Shown: piece after piece, positions 46,104-53,875 of the stretch
Layout of the letters: the number at the start of each line of letters is the position of its first letter
Numbering within the stretch: the stretch's first letter is position 1
Source of the DNA: Flavobacteriaceae bacterium
Lineage (GTDB): Bacteria > Bacteroidota > Bacteroidia > Flavobacteriales > Flavobacteriaceae
Direction of reading: 5' to 3'
NCBI GenBank assembly: GCA_014075215.1
Contig: CP046177.1
Span: forward strand, 3,596,501 to 3,660,500
DNA: 64,000 nt
The notes under the pieces: generated by a model
Databases searched by the model: none
Seen by the model: the letters and a program-made list of their open reading frames with translations, nothing else
Told to the model about the DNA's origin: nothing
Position numbers and translations under genes: made by a program

Positions 46104-47099
46104 TTATGCAGCAAATTTAAAAGTATCTACATAGGGTGTTTGTCGTTTGACAACGGCAAACACTCTTGCTATTAATTTGTTTCTAATAATGTTAACGGTA
46201 CTCATTTTACTTTTGCCTTGTTTTATTCTTTTATGATAGTATAATTTCATTTCTGGGTTATGTTGTATAGCAGAAATAGCGCACATATTAATAATTGCTT
46301 TCAATTTTTTATTAGCCAAATGAGAGACTTTTGTACGTCCTTTAATACTAGTTCCAGATTGGTAAGGAAAAGGAGCAACACCACAATAAGAGGCAAACTT
46401 TCTCCAGTTTTCAAATTTTGAAAAATTGTCAGTAAACACAATCATCATTATAGCAGTTTGCATTCCTATACCTTTAACACTAGTAACAAGTTTATAGGTT
46501 TCTTTTAACATTATATTTTGGTCAATAATAGCTTGCATTTGAGTATTAATCTTGTGTATTTGTTTGGTTAGTTCTGCAATCATTTTTTGTTGAACGTCAA
46601 AGATTATTTTATACTCTTTTGCTTTATAAATTCTTTTTTGTTCTTTCAAAGTAACTTTAAAACCAGCTCTTTGTTTGTTAAGTTTTGTCCTTAAAGATAA
46701 GAGACTTTTTAGTTGTAATATACTTCTTTTAGGTAGCTTACTGGGTTTAAGTTCTTCTTTTAATCGATACCCATATAGAGCAATGCGTTTGGCATCAATT
46801 TGGTCATCCTTTCCACGAGCAATACCAATAGATCTTTTAATTTCTAAACCAGAAGCTATGAAAAAAGATAATTTTTGTTCAGTTAAAGACACAGATAATA
46901 AATGAGAGTACATTCCTGTATGTTCAAATACAAACATGGTTTCTTCTTTAGAGAAAGACGAATTTTTAAAACTCCACTTTAGCATTAATTTAAATCCAGA
47001 TTTACTGTTCTCAAACTGTTGAACAATTTGTTTAGAATAGATACAAACATCAATTAATAATTTACTGACATCGATTCCGATAATTTCATTTGTTTTCAT
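46104..47099 (-). CDS. IS110-family transposase (DEDD recombinase), copy C
   Basis: 331 residues, protein sequence the same as copy A: DEDD residues Asp10, Glu59, Asp99, Asp102 and Ser248. Intact and with its non-coding left end in place. Confidence 0.95.
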   Translation of the reverse strand: MKTNEIIGIDVSKLLIDVCIYSKQIVQQFENSKSGFKLMLKWSFKNSSFSKEETMFVFEHTGMYSHLLSVSLTEQKLSFFIASGLEIKRSIGIARGKDDQIDAKRIALYGYRLKEELKPSKLPKRSILQLKSLLSLRTKLNKQRAGFKVTLKEQKRIYKAKEYKIIFDVQQKMIAELTKQIHKINTQMQAIIDQNIMLKETYKLVTSVKGIGMQTAIMMIVFTDNFSKFENWRKFASYCGVAPFPYQSGTSIKGRTKVSHLANKKLKAIINMCAISAIQHNPEMKLYYHKRIKQGKSKMSTVNIIRNKLIARVFAVVKRQTPYVDTFKFAA

Positions 47100-47124
47100 A
47101 ATTTTGTAATTAGATATTAATAAT

Positions 47125-47262
47125 AGTTACTTAAACTAAGACCTTTAATAAGGGCAGAAACTGAAATTCTATATGGTTCTAAGTAACTTTTAAAAAGAAC
47201 GGAGACTAATACGGGGGATGGCTCTAAAAAGCTAGCTGGCCGCTAAAGTTCACTCCGTTCTT
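47125..47262 (-). ncRNA. Bridge-RNA-like non-coding RNA of IS110 copy C
   Basis: Same two stem-loops as copy A on the minus strand (closing stem at 47253-47262 and 47195-47204). First loop carries the guides to both element ends. The second loop contains CCATATA, also present beside the insertion point (GCCATATAAG), which may be part of the target match or chance. Confidence 0.6.
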
Positions 47263-47830
47263 TTGTGTTTTTGGTTATCAACAAAATAAGAGTTATTAAC
47301 AAAGAAAAAAAGAAGCAAAAAAAGAAATTTCATCATAACTATTATGTTTTTATTTTAAGTAATTATTTCTATTTGCTAATCTAAAGGATTATCTCTAAAA
47401 GAAAAAGTACGTAAGGAATTTTTGTTTCCCTATATTGGAGTTCGGGAAACTTCTTATAAGTCATTTGCCGCTGGAGCTTATGCTATCAAAGTAGAAAACT
47501 CCAAAAAATTTATCTTACCAACTAGAATGATTGAAAATTTCAATGTAGATACTCTAAAATACTGGAGAGATTTACCAATCAGTCAAATAGCTTACAACAT
47601 TAAAATGAATACCGAATTTTCTGGAGAGAAGCTCTATAAGAAATTACACAATGATTTAAAAACTTTGACTGATACTCAAAAACGAGCTGTTTCGCATGTT
47701 CTTGAAATTTTGAAAAGTAAAGGCAGACCAATTGAATGGGAAGAGTTTTAGAATTTAAAAGTAACTCCTTTAAATAAAGTCATAAAAAGCCAAAAAAGAC
47801 CTCAAAATGGATCAAGACTAATTGTTGTGT

Positions 47831-48766
47831 TTATGCAAAAATTGTAGTTAATCTATAGAGGAAGAATTCTGTGTTTTTGACCCCTCTAAATTGTAATCTA
47901 AAGGCTTTGATTTTGGCATTGAAAGATTCTGCCGCTGCATTAGTACTTCTATTAATGAAGTAATTCAATATTGATCTATAGTTAAGCCTGATAGAGTTTG
48001 CTATGGTATTAAAAGCCTTGTATGCTGTTTGTTCTACATCTTTATACCAATGCGCTAGTTTTGTATAAGCGACTTGTATTGAGTTTGCTGTGTTGAAGAT
48101 ATTTCTAAGTCCTTGTACGAGCTTAAAAGCTGTTTTGATATCAGGATATCTTTTAAAGAGGATGTTAGCTCTTACTCTTTGATCTTCTGTCCAATTACTT
48201 GGTGCTTTGTAGAGTAAGTATCTGCTTCTAGCCAAGAGTTGCTTTATGGTATCTCCATTTTCTAATATTTCAGGGTAATATTCTTTGTTATTGGTTTTGG
48301 CAAGTTTGATCCGTTCATTTTCTGTATCTATGGCTTCCCATCGATGTTTGATCCTAATTTCTTGAAGTGCTTCTAGAGCTAGTTTCTGTACATGGAATCT
48401 ATCGGTTACTTGTATGGCTTTGGGGAAACACCGTTTGGCAATCAGCTTCATGGAGTTCGCCATATCTAGGGTAATTTCTCTGACCTTGTTTCTTTTCGCA
48501 GATGAGATTTTAAATAGGTGTTTGATAATAGGTTCTGCTTTGGTAGTAGCTATGATCGCCACAATACTTCCTTTCTTTCCTTTAGCTTTTTTATTGGTAA
48601 CGATGGTGTAGAGTTCTCCTTTTGATAAGGCTACTTCGTCGATAGATAATCGAGTTCCTATATTCTCAGGGAAGATCAACCACTCTTTGGCATGAGACTT
48701 TTCCTTCCACTGTTTAAACTCACTCAAATAATCTCGATACTGCCTTTGGAACTTCTTCCCATTCAC
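47831..48766 (-). CDS. ISAon1-family transposase, catalytic part (OrfB)
   Basis: 311 residues with a DDE core: RLSIDEVAL (Asp), VTDRFHVQKLALEAL (Asp) and TNAAAESFNAKIKAFR (Glu). The frame can be extended upstream through TEKSDCKTIARIYGVNGKKF, so it may be made by a +1 frameshift from OrfA or from a GTG start. Complete. Confidence 0.9.
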   Translation of the reverse strand: MNGKKFQRQYRDYLSEFKQWKEKSHAKEWLIFPENIGTRLSIDEVALSKGELYTIVTNKKAKGKKGSIVAIIATTKAEPIIKHLFKISSAKRNKVREITLDMANSMKLIAKRCFPKAIQVTDRFHVQKLALEALQEIRIKHRWEAIDTENERIKLAKTNNKEYYPEILENGDTIKQLLARSRYLLYKAPSNWTEDQRVRANILFKRYPDIKTAFKLVQGLRNIFNTANSIQVAYTKLAHWYKDVEQTAYKAFNTIANSIRLNYRSILNYFINRSTNAAAESFNAKIKAFRLQFRGVKNTEFFLYRLTTIFA

Positions 48767-48803
48767 GCCATAGATTCTTGCAATGGTTTTGCAATCACTC
48801 TTC

Positions 48804-49157
48804 TCAGTATCGACTAATCTCTTTTAAAAAAGCAGCAAACTCACCTGTCATGCGAGTTCCCTGAGCTACTAGATTCCAATCTCTTTGAATGATTTGCCTA
48901 GTCTCTTTATCTAACCATCTACGTCGCCTTACGTGAAGATACACAGTGTTTCCACGCAAAGGAAAGTCTTCAATAGTAATCTCTTTGTGGAAACCATGAG
49001 CAATTACATTAGGATTTATGACTTCTTTAGGAACAACATTACGCTCTTCAAAATACAAATGAAGTTCCTCATTTCGATGAGTGTGTCTTACCAAATCAAA
49101 ATGTTCTACGAGCATCTCAGGTAAGATGAATTTTAAAAGGTCTAAGGATAATTCCAA
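48804..49157 (-). CDS. ISAon1-family transposase N-terminal region (OrfA)
   Basis: 117 residues: MELSLDLLKFILPEMLVEHF, DFPLRGNTVYLHVRRRRWLD and LVAQGTRMTGEFAAFLKEIS. DNA-binding partner of OrfB and homologue of the orphan at 16.3-16.7 kb. Confidence 0.9.
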   Translation of the reverse strand: MELSLDLLKFILPEMLVEHFDLVRHTHRNEELHLYFEERNVVPKEVINPNVIAHGFHKEITIEDFPLRGNTVYLHVRRRRWLDKETRQIIQRDWNLVAQGTRMTGEFAAFLKEISRY

Positions 49158-49329
49158 TCTCTGTTTTTTTTTACAAAGATCAAAACTTTAATTCAATCCA
49201 CACAAAACTTTTGACCCTGATCCCTAATTGCTTCGTTTCACTCGCAAAGACACACTTCATTCAATCTTCAATTAACAATTAATCTTCATCTGAACTCACA
49301 CACAACTTTTGTGACTGATCCCTCAAAAT

Positions 49330-49347
49330 GTTTCCTAATAGTTTCCT
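49330..49347 (+). repeat. Right 18-bp direct repeat, candidate attR core
   Basis: GTTTCCTAATAGTTTCCT, identical to 19298-19315. It lies 61 bp past the tRNA 3' end and directly against the ISAon1 target duplication. Confidence 0.7.
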
Positions 49348-49408
49348 GATTTTCTGTAAACAAAAAAGAGTCACAATAATTTCGACTATAACTCTTTGGT
49401 AATCAAAG

Positions 49409-49482
49409 TGGACCCAGAAGGGCTCGAACCTTCGACCCCCTGATTATGAGTCAGGTGCTCTAACCAGCTGAGCTATGGGTCC
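49409..49482 (-). tRNA. tRNA with CAT anticodon (Met or Ile2)
   Basis: A 74-nt cloverleaf: acceptor GGACCCA/TGGGTCC with discriminator A, D-arm AGCTCAGCTGGTTAGAGCA, anticodon arm CCTGA-CTCATAA-TCAGG, T-arm AGGTTCGAGCCCTT-like. No CCA is encoded. C4-C6 pairs in the acceptor are compatible with a lysidine-modified Ile2 tRNA, but elongator Met is equally possible. Confidence 0.9.
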
Positions 49483-49541
49483 TCAATAATTGGAGCAAAT
49501 GTAAAAACTTTTTAAGAAAATAACTTGTTTTTCTAATACTT

Positions 49542-50513
49542 TTATCTAATCCGATTCATTAGATAATGACCAAATTCTCTTAGCTTGCTTTTATCCCTGT
49601 CATCAATACTTAAAGCAGAAAGCGTATCAAAAGATTTTTGAGTATATATACGAATCCGTTCCCGGATGACAGACGGAATGTTGTATTTTTCAAAAATTCG
49701 GGTAACCTCTAAAATTTTTAAAGAATCGTCTTCCGATTTCTGACGGTAATACTGTAATAATTTTTTCTTATCCCCGACATCTGCTAATGCCATAGCCTTT
49801 AAATACAGGAATGTTTTTTTGTTCTCTATGATATCTCCTCCCACCTGTTTCCCAAATGTTTCCGGATTGCCGAACGTATCTAGATAATCATCCTGCAATT
49901 GAAAAGCAATACCCAGATATGAACCAAAATCATATATCAGCTGACTGTCTTTGGCATTAGCTTCCGCAACAATGGCACCCATTTGTAGAGCAGCAGCAAC
50001 TAATACCGACGTTTTTAAACGAATCATCGTAACGTATTCTTCAATCGTGATATCATCTCTCAGCTCAAAATCCATATCTAGTTGCTGTCCGTTACAAACC
50101 TCCAAAGCTGTTTTGCTAAATAACTTCGCCAATTTTTGAAAAATTGCGGGTTCGTAATTTTCAAAATATTGATACGCCAGGATCAGCATGGCATCTCCGG
50201 AGAGTATCCCTGTATTCACATTCCATTTCTCATGAACCGTTTTTTTACCTCTTCTTAAAGGAGCATTGTCCATGATATCATCATGAACCAAAGTAAAATT
50301 GTGAAATACCTCTACGGCCAAGGCCGCAGGCAATGCTTTTTTAAAGTCATTCGAAAAAATATCCGCTACCATCAATGTCAATACCGGCCGTATTCTTTTA
50401 CCTCCCAACTGTAAAATATAATCTATCGGAGTATACAGACTCTCAGGTTCTTTAATCCATTTTTTTGTCTTTAAATAATGTAAAAACTCGGTTTGATAAG
50501 TTAAAATATCCAA
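49542..50513 (-). CDS. Polyprenyl (trans-prenyl) diphosphate synthase
   Basis: Chain-elongating prenyltransferase for quinone, carotenoid or cell-wall isoprenoids. GGKRIRP at 37-43, first aspartate-rich motif VHDDIMD (76-82) with RRGK after it, and second DDYLD (208-212) followed by FGKQVGGDI. 323 residues, complete. Product length cannot be told with confidence; it is a core gene next to the tRNA. Confidence 0.94.
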   Translation of the reverse strand: MDILTYQTEFLHYLKTKKWIKEPESLYTPIDYILQLGGKRIRPVLTLMVADIFSNDFKKALPAALAVEVFHNFTLVHDDIMDNAPLRRGKKTVHEKWNVNTGILSGDAMLILAYQYFENYEPAIFQKLAKLFSKTALEVCNGQQLDMDFELRDDITIEEYVTMIRLKTSVLVAAALQMGAIVAEANAKDSQLIYDFGSYLGIAFQLQDDYLDTFGNPETFGKQVGGDIIENKKTFLYLKAMALADVGDKKKLLQYYRQKSEDDSLKILEVTRIFEKYNIPSVIRERIRIYTQKSFDTLSALSIDDRDKSKLREFGHYLMNRIR

Positions 50514-50582
50514 GGCGAATAAAATTTTTGTAAAAATAATGCAATGAAAACGTCTATTTACTAAAAAATAATTAAAACTAAA

Positions 50583-50622
50583 GAAACTTTTTTTGTTTCT
50601 AAAGTTTCCTTTTGTATTTTTG
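50583..50622 (+). promoter_or_regulatory. Promoter and overlapping inverted repeat of the tetR-efflux operon
   Basis: TTTG (50592-50595), 19 nt, TATTTTTG (50615-50622) is a perfect Bacteroidetes promoter ending 10 nt before the tetR start. GAAACTTT (50583-50590) and AAAGTTTC (50601-50608) form an inverted repeat over the -33 element, the expected place for a TetR autorepressor site. Confidence 0.7.
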
Positions 50623-50631
50623 CAACCGGAA

Positions 50632-51213
50632 ATGAGAGAAGAAATACTACATAAAGCAGGAGAAATGTTCTTAAACTTAGGGTTTAAGAGCGTTACGATG
50701 GACGATATTGCTGCGGAATTAGGAGTTTCAAAAAAAACGATCTACAAGTATTTTGAAAATAAGCTAAAGCTTGTAGAGGATTCGACCGTAGCATTACATG
50801 AATCGTGTTTGACAATGATTAATATGATTATTGATCAGGGTCATAACCCGATTAAAGAAAATTTTGAAATCAAAAAAATGTTTAAAGAAATGTTCCAAAA
50901 CGCTTCCTCTTCTCCTATCTATCAGCTTAAAAAATACTATCCCGCCATTTATGAAAAAGTAATGAAAAAAGAAATGGTTGCTTTTTCCGATTGCTTGAAA
51001 TCTAATTTGGAAAGGGGAATTGAAGAAGGGTATTACAGAACGGCTATTGATATTGAACTTTATATTCAGTTCTATTTTTCCTTGGTTTTCAGTATTCATG
51101 AATCTGTAATTGAAAACTACAAAATACCTGATTTGGAAAAAGCGGCATTAGAATATCATACAAGAGCTATAGCTACTGAAAAAGGAATTGAAGAACTAGA
51201 AAAACATTTATAA
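50632..51213 (+). CDS. TetR/AcrR-family regulator of the RND efflux operon
   Basis: 193 residues from ATG 50632 (MREEILHKAGEMFLNLGFKS), with the HTH SVTMDDIAAELGVSKKTIYKYFENK. The promoter box lies immediately upstream, so the longer frame (start at 50593) is excluded. First gene before tolC by 7 nt, so it is likely an autoregulated local repressor. Confidence 0.9.
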   Translation: MREEILHKAGEMFLNLGFKSVTMDDIAAELGVSKKTIYKYFENKLKLVEDSTVALHESCLTMINMIIDQGHNPIKENFEIKKMFKEMFQNASSSPIYQLKKYYPAIYEKVMKKEMVAFSDCLKSNLERGIEEGYYRTAIDIELYIQFYFSLVFSIHESVIENYKIPDLEKAALEYHTRAIATEKGIEELEKHL

Positions 51214-51220
51214 CCCGGAT

Positions 51221-52555
51221 ATGAAAAAAATTAAAATTTTAAGTGCATTCTTTTTTGTCAGCATATCAATTCCTGCTCAGGAAGTAGCAAAAAATATATC
51301 CCTGCAAGAGGCGATAGCATATGCTATCAGGAATAGTTATAATACCAAAATTGCAGCAAATGATATTGCATCTGCAAAAAAGAGAGTTTGGGAGACCACA
51401 ACTATTGGCTTGCCACAAATAGATGCGAAAGCGGATTATCAGAACTGGCTACAACAGCAGGTTTCATTACTCCCCGCAGAAATTTTCGGAGGAAATGCGG
51501 GGGAGTTTGCAGAAGTAACTTTTGGAACAAAACAAAATTTGAATGCAGTCATTACATTAAGACAACTCATTTTTGATGGTTCCTATTTGGTAGGATTGCA
51601 ATCGGCAAGAACGTTTTTAAAAATATCCGAACAAGCCAAAGAAAAAACCGATCGAGGAGTCAGAGAAGCCGTTATCAATGCATATGGGAATGTACTGATC
51701 ACAGAAAAAAGCATTGAAATCCTGGAGAAGAATAAAAAACTCCTGGAAAAGAATTTAACAGAAGCTCAGAAAATCTATGAGAATGGCCTCAACGAAGAAG
51801 AAGATGTAGAGCAATTGGAAATTACATTAGGAAATATCAATAACCAATTAAATAGTGTCTTGAGAATAAAAGCCATTGCTTATCAGATGTTAAATATCAC
51901 GCTGGGAAATCCAATTACGACAAAATTAAACCTCACAGATACTTTAGACTCTTTAACCGAACAAAACATCGACCTTAATTTGATTTCTCAATCATTTGAT
52001 ATGGAGAATCATATTGATTTTAAAATTGCCAAAAATAACAGAGAATCCAAACGATTGTTAATGCGTTATGAGCAAAGCAAAAGCTTACCTGTTTTAAAAG
52101 CTTTTATTAATTACGGAAGTACCGCAAACTCTAATTCATTTACATTCTTTAACAGCGATCAAAGATGGTTTAATTACTCTCTATTAGGCGTTAGTCTGGA
52201 AGTTCCTATTTTTAGTAGTTTACAGAGAAATTCAAAAACAGCTCAGGCAAGAATTGCGCTGGAAACAGCAGACATACAGTTAGAAGAAACAAAGCAAGAA
52301 CTGAATTTACAGGTACAACGAACAAAAAGCGATTATCAGCTGAGTATTGAGGATTACAAAAACGCCAAAAAAAATGTAGCACTGGCAGAAAGAATTGAAA
52401 TGAAACAGCGCATCAAATTTTTTGAAGGCATTTCTTCCAGTTTCGATTTAACTCAGGCACAAAATCAATTATATACACAACAACAACGTTACATACAGTC
52501 TATGCTGGATTTAATCGCTAAAAAAGCAGCATTGGAAAATGCATTAAACAACTAA
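51221..52555 (+). CDS. TolC-family outer-membrane efflux protein
   Basis: 444 residues with signal MKKIKILSAFFFVSISIPAQ and the duplicated OEP alpha-helical repeats (SLQEAIAYAIRNSYNTKIAA early; LNLQVQRTKSDYQLSIEDYK late). Forms the trimeric exit duct. Gene order tetR-tolC-MFP-RND with short gaps indicates one operon. Confidence 0.93.
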   Translation: MKKIKILSAFFFVSISIPAQEVAKNISLQEAIAYAIRNSYNTKIAANDIASAKKRVWETTTIGLPQIDAKADYQNWLQQQVSLLPAEIFGGNAGEFAEVTFGTKQNLNAVITLRQLIFDGSYLVGLQSARTFLKISEQAKEKTDRGVREAVINAYGNVLITEKSIEILEKNKKLLEKNLTEAQKIYENGLNEEEDVEQLEITLGNINNQLNSVLRIKAIAYQMLNITLGNPITTKLNLTDTLDSLTEQNIDLNLISQSFDMENHIDFKIAKNNRESKRLLMRYEQSKSLPVLKAFINYGSTANSNSFTFFNSDQRWFNYSLLGVSLEVPIFSSLQRNSKTAQARIALETADIQLEETKQELNLQVQRTKSDYQLSIEDYKNAKKNVALAERIEMKQRIKFFEGISSSFDLTQAQNQLYTQQQRYIQSMLDLIAKKAALENALNN

Positions 52556-52570
52556 AACAATCAATCAAAG

Positions 52571-53770
52571 ATGAGAACACTATATATTGTATTAATGACC
52601 ATTTTATTTTTCTTTTCCTGTGGAAAGAAAGAAACATCAATAGAAGCTGTTTTAGCCACCAGGGATGTTAAAAAAATCCGGGAGAAAAAAGCAGCACTGG
52701 ACAAACAACAAAAAGAATTAGCTGAGCAAATACAACAATTAAATGATACGATTGCTAAGTTAGATCCTAGTAAAAACATTCCTTTAATCACTACTATTAC
52801 AGCAGGACAACAGGTGTTCAAGCATTACTTGGAGTTACAAGGCAATGTTATGACCAAGCAAAATGTATTGGTATATCCCGAAGTGAGCGGCCTTTTGGAA
52901 AAAGTATACGTAAAAGAAGGGCAACAGGTTTCCAAAGGACAAGTATTAGGAAGAATAGATGATGCGGGAGCTACTCAGCAATTAGCACAATTGGAAGTAG
53001 TGGCAGAGCTGGCTAAAACTACTTTTGAGCGTCAAAAGAGATTGTGGGACAATAAAATAGGTTCCGAAATTGAGTTTTTACAGTCAAAAACAAATTATGA
53101 ATCGACAAAAAATCAGGTCATACAAGCCAAAAAACAACTGGCAAAATTCAATATCAGAGCCCCTTTTTCAGGTGTTATAGACGACATTATCAAAGATCCG
53201 GGAACCGTTGTGAGTCCCGGTCCAAATGCTGAGATTTTTAGAATTGTAAACCTGAACAATATGTATATAGAGACCGATGTTCCCGAAGCTTATATTACCA
53301 ACATAACAAAAGGAAAGAACGTAAAAATTGAGTTTCCTGTCTTAGGAACCTCTATGAATACTAAAATACGCCAGGTAGGAAGTTTTATTAACCCGGAAAA
53401 CAGAACATTTAAAATAGCCGTTTCTGTTCCCAATAAAAATAACAGCATTAAACCTAACTTAACTGCCAAACTAAAAATAAATGATTATACCAATGAGAAG
53501 GCAATCCTAATTCCGCAAAGTATTGTTTCTGAAAATAGTCAAGGACAACAATACGTATATGTGATCAAAGAAATAGAGAAGGTCAAAAACCCGGAAGGAA
53601 AAGAGAGATTACGAGGAATTACAAAACAAGTGGTTATTGAAACCGGAAAGACACAGGGGGATCTTATAGAAGTGCTATCTGAAATAAATATAGAAGATCA
53701 AATTGTTAACGAAGGAGCGAGAAGTGTAAAAGAAGGACAATTGGTTACTATAAAAGAAGAGAGAAAGTAA
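52571..53770 (+). CDS. RND efflux periplasmic adaptor (MFP/HlyD-like) lipoprotein
   Basis: 399 residues; lipoprotein signal MRTLYIVLMTILFFFSCGKK with Cys18. A coiled-coil N-terminal stretch, then barrel-sandwich motif (VSGLLEKVYVKEGQQVSKGQ..RAPFSGVIDDIIKDPGTVVS) and beta-barrel domains. Bridges the inner-membrane pump and TolC. Confidence 0.94.
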   Translation: MRTLYIVLMTILFFFSCGKKETSIEAVLATRDVKKIREKKAALDKQQKELAEQIQQLNDTIAKLDPSKNIPLITTITAGQQVFKHYLELQGNVMTKQNVLVYPEVSGLLEKVYVKEGQQVSKGQVLGRIDDAGATQQLAQLEVVAELAKTTFERQKRLWDNKIGSEIEFLQSKTNYESTKNQVIQAKKQLAKFNIRAPFSGVIDDIIKDPGTVVSPGPNAEIFRIVNLNNMYIETDVPEAYITNITKGKNVKIEFPVLGTSMNTKIRQVGSFINPENRTFKIAVSVPNKNNSIKPNLTAKLKINDYTNEKAILIPQSIVSENSQGQQYVYVIKEIEKVKNPEGKERLRGITKQVVIETGKTQGDLIEVLSEINIEDQIVNEGARSVKEGQLVTIKEERK

Positions 53771-53875
53771 TGCATTTTAAAGTTTTAAAGTTAAAAAGTT
53801 TTTCAGCTCTTTTAGCATCGTGAGAGAGAAGATTCTTTTTTCGAGAAAAATAAAAGTTAAAAAGTATCATACGTT

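Larger units (their letters stand above)
46051..47385 (-). mobile_element. IS110-family element, copy C
   Basis: 1335 bp, same ends as copy A, opposite orientation. Inserted between TCATCC and GGATTA of the host gene without duplication. This copy is independent of the tandem duplication and has different flanks, so it proves recent mobility. Confidence 0.92.
45085..47751 (+). pseudogene. 443-residue membrane protein gene split by IS110 copy C
   Basis: Left part 45085-46050 (322 codons) and right part 47386-47751 (121 codons plus stop) are in the same frame; removing 46051-47385 joins ..WSYMASS to GLSLKEKVRKEF.. without any shift. The N-terminal about 160 residues are soluble and helical (LSGKSIEPRSKDFFCVYIGKKGWNDF), one membrane helix is at about 183-200, then a NIDGNNNVNVQG turn-rich stretch and an extracytoplasmic domain. 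Unknown family; the N-terminal part resembles domains attached to Bacteroidetes conflict-type proteins. Inactivated by the insertion. Confidence 0.72.
47809..49321 (-). mobile_element. ISL3/ISAon1-family insertion sequence
   Basis: Terminal repeats start GGATCA at both ends and share GTTGTGT about 15 bp inside. Flanks CTCAAAAT at 47801-47808 and 49322-49329 are a perfect 8-bp target duplication. The right copy touches the 18-bp attachment repeat directly. A second end-like sequence (ACTTTTGACCCTGATCC, ending 49223) lies 98 bp inside the right end. Confidence 0.9.
19298..49347. mobile_element. Composite integrated element (about 30 kb)
   Basis: The region is bounded by 18-bp direct repeats, begins with a tyrosine integrase, ends next to a tRNA gene and contains conjugation/mobilization-type genes, methyltransferases, toxin-like lipoproteins and several ISs, in contrast to the conserved core genes outside. 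It is composite: a second pair of recombinases and a tRNA-Lys 3' half lie in the middle (31.99-33.9 kb). I see no relaxase or VirB4, so it is more likely a mobilizable element or remnant than a full conjugative one. Confidence 0.65.
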
